DNA of 64,000 bases, taken from an uncultured Flavobacteriaceae bacterium (GTDB taxonomy: Bacteria > Bacteroidota > Bacteroidia > Flavobacteriales > Flavobacteriaceae). The translations under genes and the position numbers were made by a program. Location: assembly GCA_947488345.1 (NCBI GenBank), contig CANKZQ010000001.1, positions 548,501 to 612,500 of the forward strand. The letters are read 5' to 3'. Every line of letters starts with the position of its first letter. The first letter of the stretch is position 1. The notes under the pieces are model-generated. The model saw only the letters and a list, made by a program, of their open reading frames with translations. It was not told the origin of the DNA and did not search any database. Positions 11,241 to 19,613 of this stretch are shown here, one piece after another.

Positions 11241-12698
11241 TTAATTTCTCACCCATGCCTGAATATACTCAGCATATCCTTGTTGGTTTAAAACTTGTAA
11301 GATGACTCTCTTTCCTTTGTTTTTGCGCAATTCATTCTCTACATCATCTACACTATAGACTTTCTTTTCATTAATTTTTAATAAAATATCTCCTTTTTGA
11401 ACTTCTTGACGCTCCAGTAATTCATTTAACATACCGCTAAAAACCAACCCATAGTTAATCTTAAATTCTTTGGCCTTATTCTTAGGTATTTCTTTTAATT
11501 CACCTAAAGCCTCTTTAGTAAAATCATATTTATCTATGCTTAATTTGCCAAATTGATTTTTCAGATTCACATTGAATTCCTTTTCTTTTCCATCTCGTAA
11601 TACCGTAATGCTAATTGCATCTCCGGGTCGTTTCGTACTTAAAAAACCTTGTAGGTCAGAGAACCTATTGACATCAATATAATCAGCTTTTATAATAATA
11701 TCATTTACTTTTAGACCAGCTTCTGCTGCTCCGCCTTTATCGGTCAATCCAGTAATCAAGACACCTTCAGAAACTCCATTTAACTCAAATTCTTCTTTTG
11801 CTTGCTTGGTATTTAAATCTAAATAATTGATTCCTATATATGCCGTTCTCACGTCTCCATATTCTATCAAATCATCAATCACTTTTTTGGCAATGTTTGA
11901 AGGTACTGCGAATGAATACCCAACATATGAACCCGTTTGAGAAGATATTAATGTATTAATTCCCATCAATTCACCTCGCACATTTACTAAAGCACCACCA
12001 CTGTTTCCTGGGTTTACCGCTGCATCAGTTTGAATAAACGAACGGATCATATTCGTACGACTTGGTAATTCTATATTTCTCGCCTTCGCACTTACAATAC
12101 CTGCGGTGACAGTCGATGTCAAATTAAACGGATTTCCAACAGCTAACACCCATTCACCTACTTGAATAGCATCAGAATTACCGAAAGGTACATATGGCAA
12201 ATCTTCAGATGCGCTTATTTTTAGTAGAGCAATGTCAGAGGCTTCATGCGTACCGATCACTTCTGCCGTATAAGTCTTTTGATCGTTCAATACAATTTCT
12301 ACATCATCCGCACCTTTAATCACATGATTATTGGTAATAATATAACCATCTGGTGAAATAATAACACCCGAACCTGCCCCAACAACCGACTTCTCTTTAG
12401 AACTTCTAGTATTATCGCCATAGAAAAACTCTTCTAAGGGACTCAATCTTGCAGACGCTCTATTCTTCACATGTACAACAGCATTTACTGTTTCTTCAGC
12501 TGCTTTTGTAAAATCAATGGCTGCACCATCTAAGGCCGCTTTGGTTGTGGGAATATATTTGGTTTGAAATATCGTGGGACTTTGCCCACCTTGTTGCACT
12601 CGATCTATATCTGTACCATTAGTAATTAATAAATATCCTCCAAGGGCTAATCCGCCTCCTAAAATAGATGCCAACATCAAACTCGCTATTTTTTTCAT
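11241..12698 (-). CDS. HtrA/DegP-family periplasmic serine protease
   Basis: The 485-residue protein has an N-terminal hydrophobic segment (MKKIASLMLASILGGGLALG) that exports or anchors it. The trypsin-like triad is His125 (NNHVIKG), Asp155 (SDIALLK) and Ser233 (GNSGGALV). Two PDZ domains follow, roughly 290-375 and 405-480; the second is shorter and less typical. DegP-type enzymes degrade or refold damaged envelope proteins. The gene has its own promoter with an inverted repeat at the start site and a strong terminator, so it is monocistronic and likely stress-regulated. Confidence 0.95.
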   Translation of the reverse strand: MKKIASLMLASILGGGLALGGYLLITNGTDIDRVQQGGQSPTIFQTKYIPTTKAALDGAAIDFTKAAEETVNAVVHVKNRASARLSPLEEFFYGDNTRSSKEKSVVGAGSGVIISPDGYIITNNHVIKGADDVEIVLNDQKTYTAEVIGTHEASDIALLKISASEDLPYVPFGNSDAIQVGEWVLAVGNPFNLTSTVTAGIVSAKARNIELPSRTNMIRSFIQTDAAVNPGNSGGALVNVRGELMGINTLISSQTGSYVGYSFAVPSNIAKKVIDDLIEYGDVRTAYIGINYLDLNTKQAKEEFELNGVSEGVLITGLTDKGGAAEAGLKVNDIIIKADYIDVNRFSDLQGFLSTKRPGDAISITVLRDGKEKEFNVNLKNQFGKLSIDKYDFTKEALGELKEIPKNKAKEFKINYGLVFSGMLNELLERQEVQKGDILLKINEKKVYSVDDVENELRKNKGKRVILQVLNQQGYAEYIQAWVRN

Positions 12699-12733
12699 AC
12701 GCTTAAATTTTAATAATTAATGAACTCATACAT

Positions 12734-12763
12734 TGTTATTAGACAAAATAACATTCAAAAATA
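12734..12763 (-). promoter_or_regulatory. HtrA promoter -7 box with overlapping inverted repeat
   Basis: TATTTTTG on the minus strand occupies 12763-12756. Just downstream, TGTTATT (12734-12740) and AATAACA (12747-12753) form a 7-bp inverted repeat over the expected transcription start, a position typical of a repressor site. Confidence 0.35.
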
Positions 12764-12832
12764 ACAGATTATTATAAAAATAAAATCACTTTAACGATAC
12801 TTTAACAAGAACAAAACTTTGCAAATTATCCT

Positions 12833-12840
12833 TACATTTG
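12833..12840 (+). promoter_or_regulatory. -7 box (TACATTTG) close to the dapF start
   Basis: TACATTTG matches TAnnTTTG and ends only 7 bp before the dapF ATG, so the mRNA would have almost no leader. Confidence 0.5.
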
Positions 12841-12847
12841 TGCCACT

Positions 12848-13627
12848 ATGCAGCTTACATTTTATAAATATCAAGGTACCGGAAACGATTTCGTTCTGGT
12901 AGATAATCGTCAAGAAATATTCGACAAAAATAATACCAAACTCGTAGCACAACTTTGCGACCGCAGATTTGGCATAGGTGCGGATGGATTTATCTTATTA
13001 GAAAACTCAACGATTAGTGATTTTAAAATGGTGTATTACAATGCCGATGGCAACACAAGTACCATGTGTGGGAATGGAGGGCGTTGTTTAGTGGCCTTTG
13101 CAAAATTACTAGGAATTATTGATCATAAAACTTCTTTTGAAGCCATCGATGGATTGCACGAAGCCTCTATTGACGAAGCCATTGTTAGCTTAAAAATGAT
13201 CGATATTGAAGCTATTGAACAATTTGACGATCATATTTTTTTAGATTCTGGATCGCCTCATCATATTACTTTCGTTAAAAATGTGGGCGATGTAAATGTC
13301 AAAATAACAGGTCGTAAATTACGCTTTAGCGCCCCCTATTTTGAGGAAGGCAGTAATATTAATTTTGTAGAGCAAACTGATAAAAATACCTTTAAAGTTC
13401 GTACTTATGAAAGAGGTGTAGAAGATGAAACCTTAAGTTGTGGCACTGGGGTTACTGCTGTTGCTATTGCATCACATAAAGCTAGGAAAACAATTAGCAA
13501 TACTGTTTTCTTAGACACACCTGGGGGTCATTTAGAAGTTTCTTTTGAGACTGACAATAATCGCTATAAAAATGTGTTTTTAAAAGGAGCGGCCACCTTA
13601 GTTTTCAAGGGCACTATAGATATTTAA
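12848..13627 (+). CDS. dapF: Diaminopimelate epimerase DapF
   Basis: The 259-residue protein converts LL- to meso-diaminopimelate for peptidoglycan and lysine synthesis. The two catalytic cysteines are visible: Cys74 in MCGNGGRC and Cys198 in SCGTGVTA, with GTGNDF near the N-terminus. It is the first gene of a run with a GNAT acetyltransferase, mltG and a DUF2279 gene, so two of its companions concern the cell wall or envelope. Confidence 0.97.
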   Translation: MQLTFYKYQGTGNDFVLVDNRQEIFDKNNTKLVAQLCDRRFGIGADGFILLENSTISDFKMVYYNADGNTSTMCGNGGRCLVAFAKLLGIIDHKTSFEAIDGLHEASIDEAIVSLKMIDIEAIEQFDDHIFLDSGSPHHITFVKNVGDVNVKITGRKLRFSAPYFEEGSNINFVEQTDKNTFKVRTYERGVEDETLSCGTGVTAVAIASHKARKTISNTVFLDTPGGHLEVSFETDNNRYKNVFLKGAATLVFKGTIDI

Positions 13628-13631
13628 TGCA

Positions 13632-14156
13632 ATGCAAGCACTCAAAGGAGCACATATTCATCTGAGAGCCATCGAACCTGATGACATCAATTTTCTGTTT
13701 GATACTGAAAATGATAGCTCTTTTTGGGAAGTAAGCAGTACGCAAACTCCATTTTCTAAACATTTACTAGAACAATATATAGCAAATGCCCATCTGGATA
13801 TTTATACAGCAAAACAGCTACGGCTAATTATTGTTGAAAATGAGACGGATAAACCAGTTGGAATGATTGATCTTTTTGATTTCAATCCGCAGCATCATAG
13901 AGCAGGTATTGGTATAGTGATTATAAAATCAGCACAACTAAAAGGATATGCTTCAGCCGCCTTAACTTTGTTAATATCATATTGTTTCACAACCTTACAA
14001 CTACATCAGTTGTTTGCGAATATCACAAGTGATAACCAACAGAGTTTAGCTCTATTTGAAAAACAGGCTTTTAAGCCCGTAGGTATCAAAAAAGAATGGA
14101 TTCATTCGAATGACCGCTATAAAGACGAAATTTTATTACAACGTATCAACTCATGA
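13632..14156 (+). CDS. GNAT family N-acetyltransferase
   Basis: The 174-residue protein fits the RimJ/RimL-like subgroup: LRAIEPDDINFLFDTEND at the start, RAGIGIVI as the central strand, and the tail FEKQAFKPVGIKKEWIHSND. It transfers an acetyl group from acetyl-CoA; the acceptor is unknown. The usual Q/RxxGxG/A loop reads KSAQLKGYASAAL. It begins 4 bp after dapF and overlaps mltG by 4 bp, so it is co-translated with both. Confidence 0.88.
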   Translation: MQALKGAHIHLRAIEPDDINFLFDTENDSSFWEVSSTQTPFSKHLLEQYIANAHLDIYTAKQLRLIIVENETDKPVGMIDLFDFNPQHHRAGIGIVIIKSAQLKGYASAALTLLISYCFTTLQLHQLFANITSDNQQSLALFEKQAFKPVGIKKEWIHSNDRYKDEILLQRINS

Positions 14157-15187
14157 GTATAAAAAAAATAATAGTAGTTGTAGTACTACTGATCGGGGCA
14201 GTAGGTGTCTCGATTGGTTATTCTTACTATAATAAGATATATAAAGGAAATATTAGCGAAAATGGATTCTTATATATTCCAAGTAACGCCACTTTCGACG
14301 AAACGACAGCACTACTTAAGACTTTTCTAAAAGATAGTGATAGTTTTAACTGGGTAGCCGAGCAAAAAAATTATCCGAATAAAATAAAAGCGGGCAAATA
14401 CAAACTCACTAAAGGAATGAGCAATAATGAGTTAGTAAACCTCTTACGCAGTGGCAATCAAACTCCAGTAAAAGTTTCATTTAACAATCAAGATACTCTC
14501 GAAAAATTATCAGGCCGAATTGCCGAACAGATCGAAGCCGATTCGGTGGCTATTTTGAAGGCCATTACGGATCCTAGCTTTCTTGAAAAACATGAGCTCA
14601 CAAAAGCCAATGTCTTAGGAATTTTTGTACCGAACTCTTATGAGTTTTTTTGGAACACGTCTGCCCAAAAATTTAGGGATCGTTTTATTAAAGAATTCGA
14701 CACTTTTTGGAATGCCGATAGAATCGCAAAAGCAAAGAAACTGAACTTTACCAAACATGAAGTCATTACCTTAGCGTCTATCGTACAAAAGGAAACCGCT
14801 CAAGCAAGTGAACGTCCGCTAGTTGCTGGCTTATATTTAAATAGAATTAGAGATGGTTGGCCACTCGGTGCTGATCCTACTATAATTTTTGCATTAAAAC
14901 AAAAGTACGGTCAAGACAAAGTGTACAAACGTGTATTGAACAAAGATTTAAAAATCGACTCACCATATAACACATATACCAATAGAGGCTTGCCTCCAAC
15001 TTTGATCTCGATGCCTGATATTTCATCAATTGATGCGGTATTAAACGATAAAAGGCATGATTATTATTATATGTGTGCAAGTGTCACCAAATTAGGATAC
15101 CATGAATTCGCTAAAACATTAGAACAACATAATGTCAATGCCAATAAATATCATAGATGGATCAGTAAGCAAGGCATAAAAAGGTAG
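14153..15187 (+). CDS. mltG: Endolytic transglycosylase MltG
   Basis: The 344-residue protein has one N-terminal transmembrane helix (residues 5-24), then a LysM-like region and the YceG domain. The catalytic Glu is E214 in VQKETAQASE, followed by LYLNRI and WPLGADPTI, all family hallmarks. MltG cleaves nascent glycan strands at the inner membrane and sets their length. Its start overlaps the GNAT stop codon (ATGA), and it lies two genes behind dapF. Confidence 0.96.
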   Translation: MSIKKIIVVVVLLIGAVGVSIGYSYYNKIYKGNISENGFLYIPSNATFDETTALLKTFLKDSDSFNWVAEQKNYPNKIKAGKYKLTKGMSNNELVNLLRSGNQTPVKVSFNNQDTLEKLSGRIAEQIEADSVAILKAITDPSFLEKHELTKANVLGIFVPNSYEFFWNTSAQKFRDRFIKEFDTFWNADRIAKAKKLNFTKHEVITLASIVQKETAQASERPLVAGLYLNRIRDGWPLGADPTIIFALKQKYGQDKVYKRVLNKDLKIDSPYNTYTNRGLPPTLISMPDISSIDAVLNDKRHDYYYMCASVTKLGYHEFAKTLEQHNVNANKYHRWISKQGIKR

Positions 15188-15189
15188 AT

Positions 15190-16113
15190 ATGTGCACTAA
15201 CAAATGGTTGTTTGTATTGATATTTTTTTCATTATTCTTACCCAATACTGTGACCGCACAAGATTCCAACAACAACTTTTGGCAAAAATCAGATACACTC
15301 AATAAAAAGCGCCGAAATGCTGTTTACATTGCTGAAGCTTCTGTGGCGACAGTCGCTTTGCTCGGTTTGAACCAACTTTGGTATGCTGACTTTCCAAGAA
15401 CTTCTTTTCAAACGGTCAATGACAATAAAGAATGGCTACAATTAGATAAAATAGGTCATGTGCTTTCCTCCTACCATATAGGAAAAATCGGTATGGAAGC
15501 ATTAGACTGGGCTGGAGAAAGTAAAAAAAACCAGCTACTATATGGAGCCACATTAGGTTTTGCTTTTTTAACTGGTGTTGAAATTCTAGATGGTTATTCT
15601 CAAGAGTGGGGGTTTTCCATGGGAGACTTTGCGGCCAATGCAGCAGGCACAGGATTATTGATTGGTCAGGAATTATTATGGAATGAGCAACGCATCAATC
15701 TAAAATACTCTTTTCACACGACTAAATACGCCACTATCCGGCCAGAACTGCTCGGTGAAAACTTTTTACAGCAAACGATTAAAGACTATAACGGTCAGAC
15801 ATATTGGTTATCGGCAAACTTGTGGTCATTTAATAAAAAGAGTAAAATTCCAAAATGGCTAAATATTGCTGTTGGTTATGGTGGTGAAGGTATGCTCTCT
15901 GGCAACAGGGGTACTTTTACAACTGTTGATAACTTTGAAGATAAACGATATCGCCAATTCTATCTAAGTCTCGATGTCGACCTCAGCAAGATAAAAACGC
16001 GTTCAAAATTGCTAAAAACTGTCTTTTCCGCTATAAATTTTATCAAAATTCCTGCCCCAACAATCGAATTTAACACCAATGACAAGTTTAAATTTCATTT
16101 GATATATTTTTAA
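15190..16113 (+). CDS. DUF2279 (YfiM-like) envelope protein
   Basis: The 307-residue protein has a signal peptide (to about residue 24, VTAQDS). The DUF2279 core is recognisable by the LDKIGHVLSSYHIGK segment around residue 92, GYSQEWGFSMGDFAANAAG around 138, and a later beta-rich part ending in KFHLIYF, which suggests an outer-membrane or periplasmic location. The function is unknown. It starts 2 bp after mltG, so it belongs to the same transcript. Confidence 0.8.
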   Translation: MCTNKWLFVLIFFSLFLPNTVTAQDSNNNFWQKSDTLNKKRRNAVYIAEASVATVALLGLNQLWYADFPRTSFQTVNDNKEWLQLDKIGHVLSSYHIGKIGMEALDWAGESKKNQLLYGATLGFAFLTGVEILDGYSQEWGFSMGDFAANAAGTGLLIGQELLWNEQRINLKYSFHTTKYATIRPELLGENFLQQTIKDYNGQTYWLSANLWSFNKKSKIPKWLNIAVGYGGEGMLSGNRGTFTTVDNFEDKRYRQFYLSLDVDLSKIKTRSKLLKTVFSAINFIKIPAPTIEFNTNDKFKFHLIYF

Positions 16114-16152
16114 TGCACTGATATTCAAATAGTTAATAAAATGTTATTTTTT

Positions 16153-16182
16153 TTGTAAATTTGCATTAATATTATACATTTG
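16153..16182 (+). promoter_or_regulatory. Consensus Bacteroidota promoter (TTG-n19-TACATTTG)
   Basis: TTG at 16153-16155 and TACATTTG at 16175-16182 are 19 bp apart, an ideal match. The expected transcript starts just upstream of 16201, giving about 40 nt of leader to the ATG at 16231. Confidence 0.75.
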
Positions 16183-16230
16183 CACGCTGAAATTAAATGA
16201 GTGACTGACGCACTTATTAAATTACACAAA

Positions 16231-16860
16231 ATGAAAAAGAAACTATTTAAAGTGCTTTGTATTATTTCTGTCATGTACTTTATTACAACTGGTTTTTCTA
16301 GTTGGAAAAAAGTGACAGTAGTATACAATGTACCAAACGAAAACGCAATTACAACGGTCAACCCCATCGCTGTATTTGAGAATGACACAGACATTTTAAA
16401 ACCTTTTATTGGTAAGTCCTTTATTGGTTTTAAAGAAGCTGTTGGATTTAAAGAATCTCAAGGAAAGTACAATCGGATAAATACCTTTGGTTATTTAGGA
16501 AAGTATCAGTTTGGAAAATCTACCTTAGAACGATTCAAGATTTACGATACTGCATTGTTTTTAAAAGATGCCAAATTACAAGAAAATGCTTTTGCAGCTT
16601 TATGTGCTGTCAATAAGTGGATTCTTATAAGAGACATTAAACGTAGTGTTGGTAAAAGAATTAACGGAATTAGAATTACTGAATCTGGCATATTAGCAGC
16701 GGCTCATTTAGCTGGTGCCGGAAGCGTAAAAAAATACTTACGAAGTAATGGTGAATTCCAGTTTAGTGATGCTTATGGCACCACAATAGAGAATTATATG
16801 CGAAAATTTGCAGGTTATGATACTTCTATAGTAGAAGCAAACAAAAGACCTAGATTATAA
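16231..16860 (+). CDS. Lysozyme-like secreted or membrane-anchored protein
   Basis: The 209-residue protein has an N-terminal hydrophobic helix (residues 5-22). Residues 65-97 read GFKEAVGFKESQGKYN...GYLGKYQFGKS, the arrangement E-S-x-G-x-Y ... G-x-x-G-x-Y-Q-F found at the active site of lysozyme-fold lytic transglycosylases; Glu75 would be the catalytic acid. A second motif, AAHLAGAG, also fits that fold. Peptidoglycan cleavage is inferred. I prefer the ATG at 16231 over an in-frame GTG at 16201, because the latter sits at the predicted transcript start and adds residues before the signal segment. Confidence 0.75.
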   Translation: MKKKLFKVLCIISVMYFITTGFSSWKKVTVVYNVPNENAITTVNPIAVFENDTDILKPFIGKSFIGFKEAVGFKESQGKYNRINTFGYLGKYQFGKSTLERFKIYDTALFLKDAKLQENAFAALCAVNKWILIRDIKRSVGKRINGIRITESGILAAAHLAGAGSVKKYLRSNGEFQFSDAYGTTIENYMRKFAGYDTSIVEANKRPRL

Positions 16861-16881
16861 GTTTACTTTAACTGATTACAC

Positions 16882-16914
16882 AAAAAGTCCTCAACCTTCG
16901 GTTGGGGACTTTTT
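16882..16914. terminator. Bidirectional terminator
   Basis: Arms AAAAAGTCC-T-CAAC and GTTGGGGACTTTTT with a CTTCG loop lie between convergent genes and can serve both strands. Confidence 0.8.
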
Positions 16915-17626
16915 ATTGCTTGTAAATAATGAAAATAGCCGGTTTTTTATGTAAATCTGGCTTTAGATGTTTCCAATCCTTCACCGAAAGGGTACGTATA
17001 TATTCAGTAGGTAATGTGATATCTGCCGCCACACAAAGCTCGGTACCTGGTGAAAGTGTCTGCAACAGATCCGCTAACATTTTTTCATTTCTATACGGGG
17101 TTTCTATAAAAATTTGAGACTGATTTTTTTCAAACGATAATTTCTCTAGTTCCTTAATTTTACGCTTCCTTTCACCTTTGTCAATTGGTAAATATCCATT
17201 AAACGCAAAATTTTGACCATTCATCCCCGAACTCATCAACGCCATAATAATAGAAGATGGCCCTACCAAGGGCACTACTCGAATATTTTTTTGATGCGCC
17301 AACTGAACAACAAGGGCTCCCGGGTCCGCAACTGCCGGCACCCCAGCTTCAGATAACAACCCTACATTTTCTCCTCGCTCGCAAGCATCTAAATAATGCT
17401 GTACTTCTATCTCATTGGTAAACTTATCTAACTTGAATATGTGTAGCGCAGGTTGTGACTTTCGAGGTGTAATCTTTTTAATAAATCTCCTTGCCGATTT
17501 TTCATTTTCAACAATAAAATGAGCGGTCTTCTCAATGACTTGTTTTACCGACAATGGCAACACTTCTAAAGGTTCATTACCTCCGAGTGTTGTGGGAATT
17601 AAATAGAGCTTTCCGGTTGATGACAT
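16913..17626 (-). CDS. RsmI-like SAM-dependent methyltransferase (tetrapyrrole methylase family)
   Basis: The 237-residue protein has the tetrapyrrole-methylase layout: GKLYLIPTTLG at the N-terminus, GLLSEAGVPAVADPGALVV (residues about 93-111) corresponding to the SDAG-P---DPG motif of RsmI, and LVGPSSIIMAL. RsmI methylates the 2'-hydroxyl of C1402 in 16S rRNA. This short form differs from standard RsmI (about 280 residues) and may have another target. In flavobacteria I recall it near the LMW phosphatase and dnaA; here a secreted dehydrogenase lies between them. Confidence 0.82.
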   Translation of the reverse strand: MSSTGKLYLIPTTLGGNEPLEVLPLSVKQVIEKTAHFIVENEKSARRFIKKITPRKSQPALHIFKLDKFTNEIEVQHYLDACERGENVGLLSEAGVPAVADPGALVVQLAHQKNIRVVPLVGPSSIIMALMSSGMNGQNFAFNGYLPIDKGERKRKIKELEKLSFEKNQSQIFIETPYRNEKMLADLLQTLSPGTELCVAADITLPTEYIRTLSVKDWKHLKPDLHKKPAIFIIYKQ

Positions 17627-17669
17627 ACTATAATTGCATACAAATTAAAACGGCTAATTTAAGAGTAAA

Positions 17670-19079
17670 CTAGTTCAATATTAATTTTTTAACCGCTTTT
17701 TCTCCTAGAACTCCTAAAATTTCAACAAAATAGCATCCTTTTTTGAGATTTTGTATTGAAATTGTAACTGTAGCACTCGATACATTTTCAACTTTCTTAA
17801 TCAATCTACCTTGAATATCGTAGAACACGATGGTATCTGGAGAACCTGTAACCCCGAACTCCAGGTTCAATTCTTGACTTGCCGGGTTGGGATACATTTT
17901 AAAATTAGCGAACGATGAATTATCAATGCTAAGTGTAGCATCCTTAATTTTATAAATAGTACTTGAATTGATACCGGCGATGTATAATTCTCCATCCACA
18001 TCTTCACCAAAAGCCACCCAACTGTTACCATTAAACGGCGGCGTCAATGTCATATCCCAGGTTGAACCATTTTCTCTTAATGTTCCAATTTCATTACTGC
18101 AATAGTCAGCAAAAAAATACAGCCCTTGAAATCCTGGATATTGTGTTCCTCTATACCTATATCCACCAGTAATCGAACAAAATGAAGTAGTACTATGAGC
18201 CAAGGTCGCTACTGGAAAAGTCATTGTATTCATATTAGCGCATCCACCAGTGTTGAACGGATTATTGCCTTCATAGCATCGCCATCCATAGTTCAAACCT
18301 GCCGTTGTTGCGGGCATCCTATTAATCTCTTCAAAACCACCCTGCCCCACATCGGCAATCCAAATATCATTCGTTTGTCTATCAAAAGAAAACTTCCAAG
18401 GGTTTCGTACCCCATAAGCCCAAATTTCATCACGAGCGGCACTGTTTGAAATGAATGGGTTATCAGTTGGGATACCATAATTATTTCCTCCACTTGCATT
18501 ATCGACATCAATTCGAAGTATTTTACCTAACAATGAACTTAAGTCTTGCCCCTTATCTGTCGGATCGCCACTTCCTCCACCGTCACCAGAACTGATATAC
18601 AAAAAACCATCAGTTCCAAATGCCATATCTCCACCGTTATGGTTGCCTGCTGGTTGGGCAATTGTTAAGAGTATTTGTTCAGTACTTGCATCGACTATAT
18701 TTGAACTTGCACTACTCACGGAGAATCTAGAAACTATAGTGTTTCCAGCAGTATTTGTATAATTCACATAAAAAAAACCATTCGTGGGATAATTTGGATG
18801 AAAAGCCAATCCGAGAAAACCGCGTTCATCACCAATGTTTCCACTACCGCCGACTTTACTTTCAATATCCAAAAAAGGGGTAGTATTTAGTGTACCGTCT
18901 ATGTTTAAAATTCGTATAAACCCATCTTGCTCAACAACAAACAATCGATCATCTCCTGCATGTTTGATATTGACAGGCTTATTGAGCCCAGTGGCAAAAG
19001 ATTCTAAGGAAACCACAGGTTGTGCATATGATTGACTTAAAAAAAACAAAAAAAGTACTACAAAAGGATAATTTTTCAT
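17670..19079 (-). CDS. Secreted PQQ-dependent sugar dehydrogenase-type protein with T9SS tail
   Basis: The 469-residue protein has a signal peptide ending SQSYAQ. A six-bladed propeller of the glucose/sorbosone dehydrogenase family follows, with GLAFHPNYPTNGFFYVNYT, NHNGGDMAFGTDGFLYIS and DEIWAYGVRNPWKFSFD. The last 75 residues, from MYPNPASQELNLEFG to VKKLILN, are a type A sorting domain for type IX secretion, so the protein should reach the cell surface. It may oxidise aldose sugars with PQQ; the cofactor and substrate are inferred. It lies between the rsmI-like and phosphatase genes on the same strand. Confidence 0.92.
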   Translation of the reverse strand: MKNYPFVVLFLFFLSQSYAQPVVSLESFATGLNKPVNIKHAGDDRLFVVEQDGFIRILNIDGTLNTTPFLDIESKVGGSGNIGDERGFLGLAFHPNYPTNGFFYVNYTNTAGNTIVSRFSVSSASSNIVDASTEQILLTIAQPAGNHNGGDMAFGTDGFLYISSGDGGGSGDPTDKGQDLSSLLGKILRIDVDNASGGNNYGIPTDNPFISNSAARDEIWAYGVRNPWKFSFDRQTNDIWIADVGQGGFEEINRMPATTAGLNYGWRCYEGNNPFNTGGCANMNTMTFPVATLAHSTTSFCSITGGYRYRGTQYPGFQGLYFFADYCSNEIGTLRENGSTWDMTLTPPFNGNSWVAFGEDVDGELYIAGINSSTIYKIKDATLSIDNSSFANFKMYPNPASQELNLEFGVTGSPDTIVFYDIQGRLIKKVENVSSATVTISIQNLKKGCYFVEILGVLGEKAVKKLILN

Positions 19080-19148
19080 GCCTATATTAATTTAGGCTAG
19101 CAGGGTACATCAAATGTACAAAAAATAATAAAACTGATACTCAGGATC

Positions 19149-19607
19149 TTACTGAGTCATATTTTGAGTGATAATAGTACACGCTTTATTGAGCATTTCG
19201 AAAACTTGCTCGAAGCCATGCAAACCCCCAGTATACGGATCTGGCACATCTACATTTTCATCAGGAAATAATTCGTTCAGAATCATCTTCACCTTATCTT
19301 TATCTTGTTGATTTCTAGCCAATGCCAATACATCGCGTCGGTTCGAATTATCCATCACATAGATAACATCAAAATTATCAAAGTCTTGTACTGAAAACTG
19401 ACGACAACGCTGATCGGTAATATCTATTGCATATTTCTTGGCGACATTAATTGAACGTTTATCTGGCAAACCACCAATATGGTAATTTCCAGTACCCGCT
19501 GAATCAACAAAAATGAAGGAGCTGTCTACTTTAGATTTTAGAATACCTTCGGCTAATGGCGAGCGGCAAATATTACCTAAACAAACCATTAAAATACGAG
19601 TCATCAC
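19149..19607 (-). CDS. Low-molecular-weight protein tyrosine phosphatase
   Basis: The 152-residue protein has the P-loop C9-LGNIC-R15 near the N-terminus (VCLGNICRSP) and the acid-loop DPYTGG near residue 130. It hydrolyses phosphotyrosine or other small phosphoesters. It starts 6 bp after the dnaA stop, so it is co-transcribed with dnaA; this pairing is common in the order. An internal start at codon 2 is possible. Confidence 0.95.
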   Translation of the reverse strand: MMTRILMVCLGNICRSPLAEGILKSKVDSSFIFVDSAGTGNYHIGGLPDKRSINVAKKYAIDITDQRCRQFSVQDFDNFDVIYVMDNSNRRDVLALARNQQDKDKVKMILNELFPDENVDVPDPYTGGLHGFEQVFEMLNKACTIITQNMTQ

Positions 19608-19613
19608 TTAAAT

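Noticed and set aside
16201-16230. GTG start for the lysozyme-like gene
   Set aside because: It is at the predicted transcript start and adds ten residues before a normal signal helix; the ATG at 16231 fits better.
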